From Polynucleobacter necessarius (GTDB lineage Bacteria; Pseudomonadota; Gammaproteobacteria; Burkholderiales; Burkholderiaceae): a DNA stretch of 64,000 nucleotides. The stretch is taken from positions 688,669 through 752,668 of the forward strand of contig NZ_LT615228.1 of NCBI RefSeq assembly GCF_900096765.1, in the 5' to 3' direction. Both the position numbers and the translations under genes were made by a program. Each line of letters opens with the position of its first letter. Position 1 is the first letter of the stretch. Shown here one piece after another: positions 32,107-40,930 of this stretch. Under the pieces are notes generated by a model that ran no database searches, was not told the DNA's origin, and saw only the letters and a program-made list of their open reading frames with translations.

Positions 32107-32136
32107 TTGAATGAGATTCTAGGTAGTAAGCCCTAT

Positions 32137-32166
32137 ATTCTATAGCAATCCCCTAAAATAGCCCAA
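32137..32166 (-). promoter_or_regulatory. ilvB: Candidate sigma-70 promoter for ilvB
   Basis: On the minus strand TTGGGC (32161-32166) and TAGAAT (32137-32142) are separated by 18 bp, a reasonable -35/-10 pair. Transcription would start about 155 bp before ilvB and include the duplicated blocks. This is inferred from consensus only. Confidence 0.4.
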
Positions 32167-32195
32167 TTCTTACCGATTCGGGTGTAATCGACTGC

Positions 32196-32776
32196 ATGGC
32201 ATCAGCCCAAGAACTATCTGACTTTCTGAGCAGCATTGAGCAGCGCGCATTCAAGCAGGCTGTTTACGCCGTGCGTGATGATGATGCTGCGTTGGATATT
32301 GCTCAAGATGCCATGATCAAGTTGGCTGAGAAATACGGGGATAGGCCTGCAAGTGAGCTGCCCTTGGTTTTTACTCGAATCCTGCAAAACCGAATTCATG
32401 ACTGGTTTCGTCGCCAAAAAGTCCGGAACGCCTGGGTCACCCTATTTTCGAGCATGGGCAAGAAAACAGACGAAACCGAAGATTTTGACCCTTTAGAGTC
32501 ACTTTCTGCGCCAGATGATAGTGAAATTCACCAAGATGGGTCACAAAAACTAGAACAAAGTCAGCTTTTACAGGCTTTGGAGTCAGAAATAGAGAAATTA
32601 CCTGTACGTCAACGAGAAGCCTTCCTGATGCGTTATTGGGATGAGCTAAGCATTACTGATACTGCCCTGATACTGCCAAAGCGATGGGTTGTAGCGAAGG
32701 CAGTGTCAAAACACATTGTTCTAGAGCATCACAAACCTTAGCTAAAGCACTGAAATTAAAAGGAATTACCCTGTGA
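32196..32776 (+). pseudogene. ECF-type RNA polymerase sigma factor, frameshifted by an 11-bp duplication
   Basis: An extracytoplasmic-function sigma factor of the Burkholderiales group that precedes DUF3619 genes. Region 2 is intact (AVYAVRDDDAALDIAQDAMIKL, then PLVFTRILQNRIHDWFRRQK). Region 4 begins at LPVRQREAFLMRYWDELSITDTA near residue 139. There CTGATACTGCC is duplicated (32656-32666, 32667-32677). The present frame ends at 32741 after LILPKRWVVAKAV, without the helix-turn-helix. Deleting one copy gives TAKAMGCSEGSVKTHCSRASQTLAKAL, the normal region 4.2, and ends at TGA 32774-32776. That restored stop overlaps the GTG of the next gene (GTGA), which strongly supports the reconstruction. 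The present 181-aa product should bind core polymerase but lacks the -35 recognition helix. Confidence 0.9.
32656..32677. repeat. 11-bp tandem duplication in the sigma factor gene
   Basis: CTGATACTGCC twice without a gap; a net +11 shift, equal to +2 in frame, matches the frame difference between the start (32196) and the restored stop (32776). Confidence 0.97.
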
Positions 32777-33234
32777 AATACCGCGATGAGCCACTAAACC
32801 AGTCCCAGTCAGACCAATTTGGTCATGCCAGCGCCGTCCTATTGAGCTTGGGAGCCCAAAACTTGCCTGCCAATATCAAAAACCGGCTTCACGCTGCTCG
32901 ACTCAAAGCACTTTCTGTACGAAAAGTTGAAAAAGTTCGTGCTCATCAGCCTGTATTTGCTAGCACAGCAGCAAACTGGTCGTCTGGCACCAATGGACGT
33001 TGGGATACTGTTGGATGGGTTGCTCCATTGGTCGTGCTGGTATTTGGATTGATTGGCATTGCTCAATGGCAAGACAACTCTCGCATTAATGATATTGCCG
33101 AAGTCGATGCCACTCTCCTAACAGACGATGTTCCACCAGATGCTTATGCTGATAGTGGATTTATGGCTTTCTTGAAAAATGGCCCCCAGTCTGATTCTGG
33201 TGACAGCACAAGCGATTTATCACCAAGCAATTAA
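32773..33234 (+). CDS. DUF3619 family membrane protein
   Basis: A 153-aa protein of the DUF3619 family, which in Burkholderiales follows an ECF sigma gene and may act as its anti-sigma factor. That role is inferred from context only. It has a soluble N-terminus (LPANIKNRLHAARLKAL), one membrane helix near residues 80-98 (VGWVAPLVVLVFGLIGIAQW) and an acidic C-terminal part. The start is GTG 32773, overlapping the ancestral sigma stop, so normal coupled translation would have been lost when the sigma frame broke. Confidence 0.85.
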   Translation: MKYRDEPLNQSQSDQFGHASAVLLSLGAQNLPANIKNRLHAARLKALSVRKVEKVRAHQPVFASTAANWSSGTNGRWDTVGWVAPLVVLVFGLIGIAQWQDNSRINDIAEVDATLLTDDVPPDAYADSGFMAFLKNGPQSDSGDSTSDLSPSN

Positions 33235-33246
33235 GCACCCAATTTC

Positions 33247-33858
33247 ATGAGAGAAATGGTTAAGCCGTTTTCTGTCAACGCCATATTGGTGTCGCTTGTT
33301 CTCGCCTGCTCAAGCATTGCCTCAATTAGCAAGGCGCAAACTGGCAGTGGTCCCGCACATGGAAAAACAACGGCCATTCCCGAAAAAAAGCCAGATGGAA
33401 CTTGGGAAAACCTGAGCGCAACTCAGCAACAAATTTTGGCTCCACTAAAAGGCGATTGGGACTACATGCTTCCCGATAGCCGTAAAAAATGGATTCATGT
33501 ATCGAACATCTATCCCAAGATGAGCACTCAAGACCAAGAGCGCTTGCAATCACGCATGACCAGCTGGTCTAACCTCTCCCAAAAAGATCGTCGTATTGCT
33601 AGAGAAAACTATCTGAGCAGCCTTAAATTTCCTGCCGAGAAAAAGGCTGAAGCTTGGAGTGCGTATCAAAAACTCAGCGATGAGCAGAAAAAGAAATTAG
33701 CCGAGATGGAGGCCAAGAAAAAGCCGCACGCAATTAACGCCCCCACTCTTGCTCAACATGCTATCAAGCAGAATACGACGCCCCCGCCCCTTGCGCCAAA
33801 GCCCAGAAGCTTGCCCCCTGAGGCGCCAGCTGCTGCAAGCAGTTCAGAATCTCCATAA
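33247..33858 (+). CDS. DUF3106 domain protein, secreted or periplasmic
   Basis: A 203-aa protein with a signal peptide (AILVSLVLACSSIASISKAQ) and a DUF3106 region. That region has the repeated pattern WENLSATQQQILAPLKGDWD, KKWIHVSNIYPKMSTQDQER and MTSWSNLSQKDRRIARENY, typical of Trp/Leu-spaced helical hairpins. The C-terminus is Pro/Ala-rich (PPPLAPKPRSLPPEAPAAA). It lies 12 bp downstream of the DUF3619 gene and 8 bp before the RDD gene, as in related genomes. The function is unknown. Confidence 0.85.
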   Translation: MREMVKPFSVNAILVSLVLACSSIASISKAQTGSGPAHGKTTAIPEKKPDGTWENLSATQQQILAPLKGDWDYMLPDSRKKWIHVSNIYPKMSTQDQERLQSRMTSWSNLSQKDRRIARENYLSSLKFPAEKKAEAWSAYQKLSDEQKKKLAEMEAKKKPHAINAPTLAQHAIKQNTTPPPLAPKPRSLPPEAPAAASSSESP

Positions 33859-33866
33859 GCAGATTG

Positions 33867-34403
33867 ATGACGCCTTCTGAATTAAATGCATTACCTTCGC
33901 CACGATTTTGGCGACGCGTTTCTTGCTGCCTGTATGAACAGTTAGTTTTACTCGGTGTGATTGCCCTGACTTTTCTGGTTCCCAATCTCCTGCTGGGAAT
34001 GCTTTTCAATACCTCCTTACCAAGCTGGCTCACATTTCTGTATCTATATCTCGTTCTGGGATTCTATTTTGTCTGGTACTGGACTAAATCAGGCCAAACC
34101 TTAGCAATGCAAACTTGGCGTGTTCGCATGATAGGTAGGGATGGTTTTAATGTGAACAAAAAACAAGCTTTATGGCGCTATGTCTACGGTTCATTGTGGA
34201 TCATTCCTTGCATTTTAATTCAATGGGCATTTCATTTAGAAAAATGGCAAATCATTGAAATGTTATTTACTGTAGCCCTTTTCATTTGGCCCTTGAGCAT
34301 TTATCTAGATCGTCGAAATACCATTGAACGTCAAAGCTTGCCAGATCGTTTTGCAGGTACGCGCTTAGTCGAACTACCCAAACATCTCGTGACACTCTCG
34401 TAG
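33867..34403 (+). CDS. RDD family membrane protein
   Basis: A 178-aa inner-membrane protein with the RDD fold. The N-terminal FWRRVSCCLYEQLVLLGVIAL has the family's Arg, and helices follow at about 25-45, 55-75 and 125-150. The family Asp/Arg block is near GQTLAMQTWRVRMIGRDG. ATG 33867 is used rather than the TTG one codon earlier. It is last in the sigma-DUF3619-DUF3106-RDD cluster. The role in cells is unclear. Confidence 0.85.
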   Translation: MTPSELNALPSPRFWRRVSCCLYEQLVLLGVIALTFLVPNLLLGMLFNTSLPSWLTFLYLYLVLGFYFVWYWTKSGQTLAMQTWRVRMIGRDGFNVNKKQALWRYVYGSLWIIPCILIQWAFHLEKWQIIEMLFTVALFIWPLSIYLDRRNTIERQSLPDRFAGTRLVELPKHLVTLS

Positions 34404-34428
34404 TTTGCCTAAAGCAAATAGGGTCGTT

Positions 34429-36737
34429 TTATATCTCTCGTAGGCATTCAATGGCAGTGGCATTTTGAATGCCATTTAAAAAGTGGTAGCCAGAAACTAA
34501 CGTGGCGGCAATACCAATACCTAGCCCCATAATGATCGATTGAGCAAATGCATTAAATTCAATCTCCATCACATAGCGACCCAAAGCCCAAGCACCAACA
34601 CCCGCAGATATACCCGCTAGTAAACCTGCAACCGATCCAATGATCAATAGCTCAACTGTCGCTATGCGAGCCAAGACGGCGCTCTTGAAGCACCCATGGC
34701 CTTAAGCAAGGCTGCATTACGGTAGCGCACATCCTGGGTAGCAGAAAGCGCTGCCAATAACACCAAAATGGCTGCCACAATCGTAAAAGCAAACAAGAGC
34801 CCCAATGCACCAGATAATTTATCAAGCACTTCTTGGATTTGGCGCAAGGAAGTAATTGGGGCGCTAATCTGCTCCCCTGCCACCTCGAATGTCAGCATGT
34901 CGCCCTGTTTCAGTCGCAAGGTTTTGGCAATGCCTGTCTCAATCGAAATCTGCGGGGTATCTCCTTCAATCCACTTACCCGAAACAACTTGGTTGCTCTG
35001 TGGCAACTCATTCGTGTAGGAAAGATTGAACTCTCTATCCAACAGTCGCTTCGCGTTTTCTTCTGCATAATCTGCAGGCGAAACATCGCTCCCATTAACC
35101 TGAATTAAACGCCCTCTCACCATGGGATAAAAATGGGGGGTGGCGATTGCCCGAGATTCCAATAATTTGCTAATTGCCCCCTTCTGATCCTCTTGAATAT
35201 TGATCATGAATCGATTGGGGGCATCGGCTGGAATATTAGCTTGCCAAGCCTTCAATAAATCTTGACGCAATATAAGAATCATTAAAAGTGCCATGATGGC
35301 AACTCCCAAGGCCGTAATTTGCAGTATGGCAAATCCTGGGCGGCGACCAATCGCAATCACTGCAAAGCGCCCTGCAAAATCTTGAAAAGTCAGCTTACTA
35401 GTGATCCAAAGAACTAGATAAGATATTGCTGCAAAGGCAGCAATCGAGGCAGTGCAACTGATGGCTACCCATAAAGCCAACTTCCAGTCGCGCGCAGCAA
35501 TCCAAATCAGCGCACTGCAAGAGCCCAAACCCAAAAACAAAATCCAAAATAAGGTCAGGCGATTGACCTCAAACTCTTTGCGGATCAACCGAATGGGTGA
35601 AACCTGAATTAAGGCAGTCAGCGGATAACTGGCAAAGCCAATTAATAGTATCCAAGCAAATAAAGCGCTCCACAAAATAGGCTCAACTGATACGTCAGGC
35701 AAATTCGCTAGCAGCAAACTGCCTAATACAACCGTCAAGATATTTTGCGCAAGGTAGGCGAGCAATGCGCCGAGCAGAGTGGCGATCAAACCAAGAGATA
35801 CCAGGGTTTTCATTTGCTTTCGCAGAATGACGGCTCTGGTAGCGCCAAAGCACTTCAGTACCGCACAGACATCCGCTTGCTTTTGCATATAGCGATGAGC
35901 AGACAGACCAATTGCAACCGCTGCAATCATGGCTGTTAATAAAGAAACTAAGGAAAGAAACTGTTCCGCCTTATCCAAAGTCTTACGCATAGTCGGCTGG
36001 GCAGTTTCTAGTGTCTCTACACGAATGCCACGCATAGACTTTGAGTCTATTTCTTGCATGAGCCATAACTGATAAGACTTCACTTGAGCATCATCACCAG
36101 CTAGTAGAAGACGATAAGTCACTCTGCTACCCAAGCCAATTAATCCCGTGGATGGCAAATCATCCAATGACATCATGATGCGAGGAGCAAAATTCATAAA
36201 CCCTGCTCCTCGATCAATTTCTTGCGTGATCACTCCAGCAATGACAAACTGTCGATCGCCCAAGCGCAACATTTGACCTGCTTGAGTATCCAAGTTATTT
36301 AATAAAGCAGGTTCTACCCAAACGGTGCCACTCTTTGGCCCCTTTAGTAAAGGTGATGCGCTTGCGGGACTTTGCTTAATGGTCAGTTGACCGCGCAAGG
36401 GATAGGTCGCACTGACCGCTTTGATTGAGGCAAGTTTGCTAGATGACTCTGTGCTTGCCATACTCGGAAAGACGATGGTTTGAGCAATCTGCAGACCTCG
36501 AAGCTCAGCCTCTTGAATAAAAGCTTCTGGAAGTGCTTGGTCTGCTGCAATCAGTAAATCGGCAGCAATCAGCTGACGGGCATCAAACTCAAATGCGCAA
36601 TGCAAGCGATCCGCCAGAAAGCTAACACTCGTTAGTGCAGCTACCGACAAAACGAGAGCAAATAATAAAAACCTCAGCTCTTTAGACCGCAGGTCTTGTC
36701 TTAATTCCCGAAAGAGGCTACAGAAATGAGATATCAA
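34429..36737 (-). pseudogene. FtsX-like ABC transporter permease (YbbP-like), frameshifted by 2 bp
   Basis: A large permease of about 770 codons with an N-terminal membrane segment, a periplasmic MacB-like domain (residues about 60-260), and two FtsX domains: FLSVVSLLTAMIAAVAIGLSAHRY near 265, and LLFAFTIVAAILVLLAALSATQD with RYRNAALLKAMGAS near 665. The frame stops at the TAG beside LAARIAT because GC is doubled at 34679-34682. With one GC removed the text reads GASRAVLARIATVELLIIGS and runs on to 34429, adding the last two helices. The start is TTG 36737, overlapping the SDR stop. The partner ATPase gene is not in the window. These systems move lipoproteins or lysophospholipids in known cases; the substrate here is unknown. 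Confidence 0.85.
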
Positions 36738-37519
36738 ATCGCCTGTATCTGACCGCCATCAATCCGCATGATGGTACCAGTGATGAAAGATGCATTTTGA
36801 CTAGCTAAGAAAGCTGCAGCATCACCATATTCCCTGGGATCACCATAGCGCCCCATGGGTATTTGACCTAAACTTGCCTTAACCACAGCTTCATAAGTAG
36901 TGCCTTCGCGATTGGCACGCGCTTCATCTAATTGACGCAGTCGATCAGTAGCAATTCTGCCTGGCATGATCACATTTACCGTAACACCCTCTGAAGCCAC
37001 CTCAGCAGATAGTGTTTTAGACCAAGCTAATAAAGCAGCCCGTAGCGTATTGGAGATGGCTAAGTTTTTGATTGGGGCAATTGCGCCGGAGGTGGTGCTG
37101 GTAATAATGCGGTCCCATTTACGCTGACGCATACCGGGCAAAACACGATCGGTAATGGCAATTAATGAAAGCACCATGTCATTAAAACTCTTTTGCCAAA
37201 GTGCTGGGTCCTGACCTGCAGCAGGAGTTGGCAAAGGGCCGCCCGTATTGTTGATCAGGATATCTATTGGTCCGAGGGTATTTTCAACTTGCGATACCAA
37301 TCCATCAATCACACTTAAATCGGCTAGATCCCAGTTCAGGACCATTCCTTGTCCACCAGCAGCTTGAATCAGCTCAAGCGATTGCTTTAAGCCCTCTGGA
37401 TTGCGACCAGTTACCGCGACTTTGACACCCTCTCGCGCCAATGAAACGGCCATTGCTTGACCTAAGCCACGACTTGATGCCATCACTAAAGCAACCTTGC
37501 CCTGAATTCCTAAATCCAT
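36734..37519 (-). CDS. Short-chain dehydrogenase/reductase with altered catalytic motif
   Basis: A Rossmann-fold oxidoreductase of 261 aa with an intact cofactor loop (ASSRGLG, residues 14-20), LINNTGG near 88-94 and the catalytic-Ser strand IITSTTSG near 138-145. At the place of the YxxxK pair it has SNTLR (residues 156-160): the Tyr is Ser and the Lys is Arg. A subgroup of Burkholderiales SDRs shares such a sequence. It may bind NAD(P) without classical alcohol chemistry or use another base. It lies between the Bug gene and the FtsX-like permease. Confidence 0.88.
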   Translation of the reverse strand: MDLGIQGKVALVMASSRGLGQAMAVSLAREGVKVAVTGRNPEGLKQSLELIQAAGGQGMVLNWDLADLSVIDGLVSQVENTLGPIDILINNTGGPLPTPAAGQDPALWQKSFNDMVLSLIAITDRVLPGMRQRKWDRIITSTTSGAIAPIKNLAISNTLRAALLAWSKTLSAEVASEGVTVNVIMPGRIATDRLRQLDEARANREGTTYEAVVKASLGQIPMGRYGDPREYGDAAAFLASQNASFITGTIMRIDGGQIQAI

Positions 37520-37577
37520 ATCGTCCCCAAATTTTTTGTGTATTCGAATTCAAACTGATTCGATTTATTTTTACCAC

Positions 37578-38573
37578 TTAATCAAGCTGTAACTTCTGCT
37601 TGGCTACCACCTCTTTATATACGGTGTACTCCGCCTTGATCTCTTTAGAAAATGCCTCTGGGCCATTGACGTTAATCAACGAGCCGGTTTCCTCAATACG
37701 CTTTTTTACTGCTGGATCAGTAATCACTTTTTGGAGTGCAGCATAGTATTTATCGACCACATCCTTAGGAAGGCCTGCCGGCCCTAAGAGTCCGTAATAA
37801 GCCATTCGATTGACAGGCGCAAGCCCTACTTCTGAAAATGTTGGCACATTTGGCAACTGAGCAAGACGTTTGGGTGCGGCGATCACGATAGGCACCAATT
37901 TTCCATCTTTGATAAATGGCAGGGATGAAGGTAGATTATCAAAGATCATCGAGACTTGACCGCCCACAGTATCAGCCAATGCAGGTCCGGCACCGCGATA
38001 GGGAATGTGAACGATGTAGACACCAGCCAAAGACTTAAATAGCTCCATCTGCATATGGCCGATTCCGCCAGTGCCAGAGCTTGAGTACGAGTATTTACCG
38101 GGGTTTGCTTTTAGCGCTGCTAAAAAGGTTTTGAAGTCTTTTGCAGGAAAAGCAGGATTAACAGCAATAATGTTTGGTGTGGCGGCAATATTGCTGATGG
38201 CCGTGAAATCGGCAAGCGGATCATAACCAATCCTTGAATTGATTGCCGGGTTCGCTGCTGTAGTAGAAACAGTAGCCATGCCAATGGTATATCCATCTTT
38301 GGGTGCCCGCATCACCTCTAGAGCACCAACAGAGCCGCCTCCACCCGCCTTATTTTCAACAATGACTGGTTGACCTAATTGCCTTCCAAGAGCATCACCC
38401 ACAGCACGCGCGATGATGTCAGTACTACCGCCTGGCGCAAAAGGAACAATCAGACGAATTGGTTTTGTGGGGAAAGCATCTGCAGTTGCACCAAAGGAAG
38501 CGGTCATGCCAAGCGCGAAGAAACAGGCAGAAACAATCTGCAAACCCAAATGACGTGCTAATCGAAAATTCAT
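37578..38573 (-). CDS. TTT-family Bug solute-binding protein (intact)
   Basis: A periplasmic binding protein of the TctC/Bug family (331 aa). ATG 38573 (MNFRLARHLGL) gives a proper signal peptide ending near TADAFPTKPI; a longer frame upstream would run into the lipoprotein gene. Family landmarks are IRLIVPFAPGGSTDIIAR near 35, the KDGYTIGMATVST segment, YSSSGTGGIGHMQMELF and VHIPYRGAGPALADTVGG. This is the only undamaged one of the three Bug genes in the window. The ligand is likely a carboxylate, but nothing in the context names it. Confidence 0.93.
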   Translation of the reverse strand: MNFRLARHLGLQIVSACFFALGMTASFGATADAFPTKPIRLIVPFAPGGSTDIIARAVGDALGRQLGQPVIVENKAGGGGSVGALEVMRAPKDGYTIGMATVSTTAANPAINSRIGYDPLADFTAISNIAATPNIIAVNPAFPAKDFKTFLAALKANPGKYSYSSSGTGGIGHMQMELFKSLAGVYIVHIPYRGAGPALADTVGGQVSMIFDNLPSSLPFIKDGKLVPIVIAAPKRLAQLPNVPTFSEVGLAPVNRMAYYGLLGPAGLPKDVVDKYYAALQKVITDPAVKKRIEETGSLINVNGPEAFSKEIKAEYTVYKEVVAKQKLQLD

Positions 38574-38577
38574 GAAT

Positions 38578-39204
38578 TTATTGCCCCAAAGGCTTTGGTA
38601 AATGCGCAGCATATTTATTCAGCTGCTCTTCATATTCCTTGAAAATATCAGCAAGGGCTTGCTGCTGACCCAAAACAAGCGCCTCAGGAGTATTGTCTTT
38701 AAGGGCAATACGCTTGGTATAACGGTTTGCACCAATTAAGGGATTAACCTTGCCGCCATTGGTAACGCTCAAGAAAAACTCAACACTGACAACAGCCTCT
38801 GGTTTGACCCGGTAATCACCATAAAACTCGTTCACGGTAGCTTGCAGGGTATAGAACGGAAAGAAACTATTGCCCTGACCCATGGCTGCAGCAAAGATAT
38901 TGGATTGATTTATCCATTGGCGCTCTGCGTTTCCAATCATCTCCGCCGGAATCGTGGCGTAAACGTTGTAAAAGTCTTTCTCAAAGCGCTGATCACCTAA
39001 GCGGTAAACCAAGGATTTGCCGTCATAAGGTGCGGCAACTGAAACAGCACCAATCTTGAGCCACAACTCACACAACTGTTTGCGTGGGGCTCCTGTTCGC
39101 TCAGGTGCAACCATCCAACTCGTTGGCGTTACTGGTCCACGGGTTGGCAAGGAACAAGCTGCCAGGCCAAGCAAAAAAGCGAGGGATATTAAATATTTTT
39201 TCAT
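38578..39204 (-). CDS. ABC-transport auxiliary lipoprotein (PqiC/YmbA-like)
   Basis: An outer-membrane lipoprotein of 208 aa. It has a lipoprotein signal with lipobox LAAC (Cys 17), then an ABC_trans_aux-type domain (LKIGAVSVAAPYDGKSLVYRLGD, then YTLQATVNEFYGDYRVKPEAVVSVEF). It is the last gene of the Mla-like cluster (permease, ATPase, MCE protein, lipoprotein), overlapping the MCE gene by 4 bp. By analogy with PqiC it may dock the MCE protein at the outer membrane. Confidence 0.88.
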   Translation of the reverse strand: MKKYLISLAFLLGLAACSLPTRGPVTPTSWMVAPERTGAPRKQLCELWLKIGAVSVAAPYDGKSLVYRLGDQRFEKDFYNVYATIPAEMIGNAERQWINQSNIFAAAMGQGNSFFPFYTLQATVNEFYGDYRVKPEAVVSVEFFLSVTNGGKVNPLIGANRYTKRIALKDNTPEALVLGQQQALADIFKEYEEQLNKYAAHLPKPLGQ

Positions 39205-40139
39205 TTGCTAGCTCCCGACTGTTCGCCTGAGCCATTCATAGGTGGCGTAATCTTGAGTGGTGGCGCACTCCAAATGAGACTCGAAGGTGATTGACTTGCT
39301 ATGCGCGAGAATTCATTCAATTGCTCGCTGGTTTGCTTAAGGTTCTCAATAGTCAAACTCGTATCACCTTGAATGCTAGTCATGGTTTGGCGCAATGCAA
39401 CCATAGTACCAACCAACTCTCGCATGAGAATACTCAACTCATCTTTATCCGTAACCTTAGCAATTCTCTCTAGGATGATATTCATATCTTTAACAGATCG
39501 CACCAAACCTTGATTATCTTTGCCATCCCCAGACATTAAAAGGTTTAGGTTTGATAAGAGCGCATCAAATTTTTTCTGCGTATTCTCAAGGTCCGCATTA
39601 TTAATCGATGAAATAAATTTTTGAATACCAGAAATGATTTCATCAGCCTGATTGGGCAAGAATGGAATCACTGGATATTCAGGAGTCCAAGAAAATGGCA
39701 GTGGAGGATAGTCTTGTATTGAGCTTGGACCGCTGAAATCGAACTCAATGTAATTTACGCCAGTGATGCCTATGGACTTTACACGTGCACGCAAGTTGTT
39801 GTGCACAAAATCCTCGATCTGTTTTTGATTGACTTGGTCCCCAAAAATCTGCATACGCACCACAACATATTGGCGACGATGGTCAAAGGGCCTGTCTTTC
39901 TCATAGATATCCCCAGAAAGACCAATCATACTCACTTGACCAATTTTTACCCCCCTAAAACGAACGGCTGCGCCAACATCAAGACCGGTTACGGATTGTT
40001 TAATGTAAGTCTCGACATAGAATGATTTTTTGAACAGTTGGCCAGATCCAAAAATCAGGATGATCGCAATCAATACCCCGATTGCAGCAAGCACAAAAGC
40101 ACCTAGTCGAAAGTAATTGGGATTAGAGTTATTACTCAT
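39201..40139 (-). CDS. MCE/MlaD-family lipid-binding protein
   Basis: An inner-membrane-anchored periplasmic protein of 312 aa. It has one N-terminal helix (YFRLGAFVLAAIGVLIAIILIF), then an MCE domain (VETYIKQSVTGLDVGAAVRF, RGVKIGQVSMIGLS) near residues 40-125. A helical C-terminal part follows (KKFDALLSNLNLLMSG, then RETVGTMVALRQTM-like segments). MCE proteins bind phospholipids between membranes. Overlapping start and stop codons tie it to the ATPase upstream and the lipoprotein downstream. Confidence 0.92.
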   Translation of the reverse strand: MSNNSNPNYFRLGAFVLAAIGVLIAIILIFGSGQLFKKSFYVETYIKQSVTGLDVGAAVRFRGVKIGQVSMIGLSGDIYEKDRPFDHRRQYVVVRMQIFGDQVNQKQIEDFVHNNLRARVKSIGITGVNYIEFDFSGPSSIQDYPPLPFSWTPEYPVIPFLPNQADEIISGIQKFISSINNADLENTQKKFDALLSNLNLLMSGDGKDNQGLVRSVKDMNIILERIAKVTDKDELSILMRELVGTMVALRQTMTSIQGDTSLTIENLKQTSEQLNEFSRIASQSPSSLIWSAPPLKITPPMNGSGEQSGASK

Positions 40140-40930
40140 GCTACGTCCTTACTCATGATGCGATTAAAGAATTGATGAACTCGTGGGTCCGTACTAGTGT
40201 CACGCAACACCTTGGGATCACCCTCGGCGATAATGCCCTTAGCGGTCTTATCTAACATAATGACCTTATCTGCAATGGCATAAATACTGGCGAGCTCATG
40301 CGAAACAATTACAAAGGTAATCCCCAGATTCTTTAATAAGTCCAGGATAGTTTGATCTAAATCTGCCGAGGTAATAGGATCCAAACCCGCCGAGGGTTCA
40401 TCTAAAAATAAAATCTTCGGATCCAAAGCCATAGCCCGAGCAATCGCAGCGCGCTTTTGCATACCACCGCTGATGTCGCTAGGCATATATGACTCATAAG
40501 GCAATAGCCCTACTAAATCAAGCTTGCAACGAGCCAATAAATCCATTTGGTCTTGCGTTAGCTGGGTATATTCCTGCATAAACAGCGTGACGTTATCGAG
40601 CAGGTTCATTGAACCAAATAATGCGCCCTGCTGATACATCACGCCAAAACTAGTCATAATCTTTTGGCGCTGAGCACCTTGTGCCGCTGTAATGTTTCGA
40701 CCTTCAATCAATACATCACCTGCTAATGGTTGGTATAGACCAAAGAGGTTTTTCAGTAAACTGGATTTACCACAACCAGATCCTCCTAAGATCACAAAGA
40801 TCTCACCATTAGTGACAGTAAAGTTTAAGTTCTGCATCAACACATTAGAGCCATAACCAATCGTGAGGTTTTGCACCTCAATAGCGTAAGTAGGGTTGGC
40901 TGGCGTGTTCGGGTTAACCAGTGTATTCAT
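40136..40930 (-). CDS. ABC transporter ATPase (MlaF-like)
   Basis: The cytoplasmic ATP-hydrolysing subunit of the lipid transporter (264 aa from ATG 40930). Walker A is LGGSGCGKSSLLKN near 50, signature ISGGMQKRAAIARAMA near 153, Walker B ILFLDEPSAGLDP near 176, and the switch His is in VIVSHEL. It overlaps the permease stop (TGATG) and the MCE start. Organised as in MlaFED-type retrograde lipid transport; the direction here is not known. Confidence 0.94.
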   Translation of the reverse strand: MNTLVNPNTPANPTYAIEVQNLTIGYGSNVLMQNLNFTVTNGEIFVILGGSGCGKSSLLKNLFGLYQPLAGDVLIEGRNITAAQGAQRQKIMTSFGVMYQQGALFGSMNLLDNVTLFMQEYTQLTQDQMDLLARCKLDLVGLLPYESYMPSDISGGMQKRAAIARAMALDPKILFLDEPSAGLDPITSADLDQTILDLLKNLGITFVIVSHELASIYAIADKVIMLDKTAKGIIAEGDPKVLRDTSTDPRVHQFFNRIMSKDVA

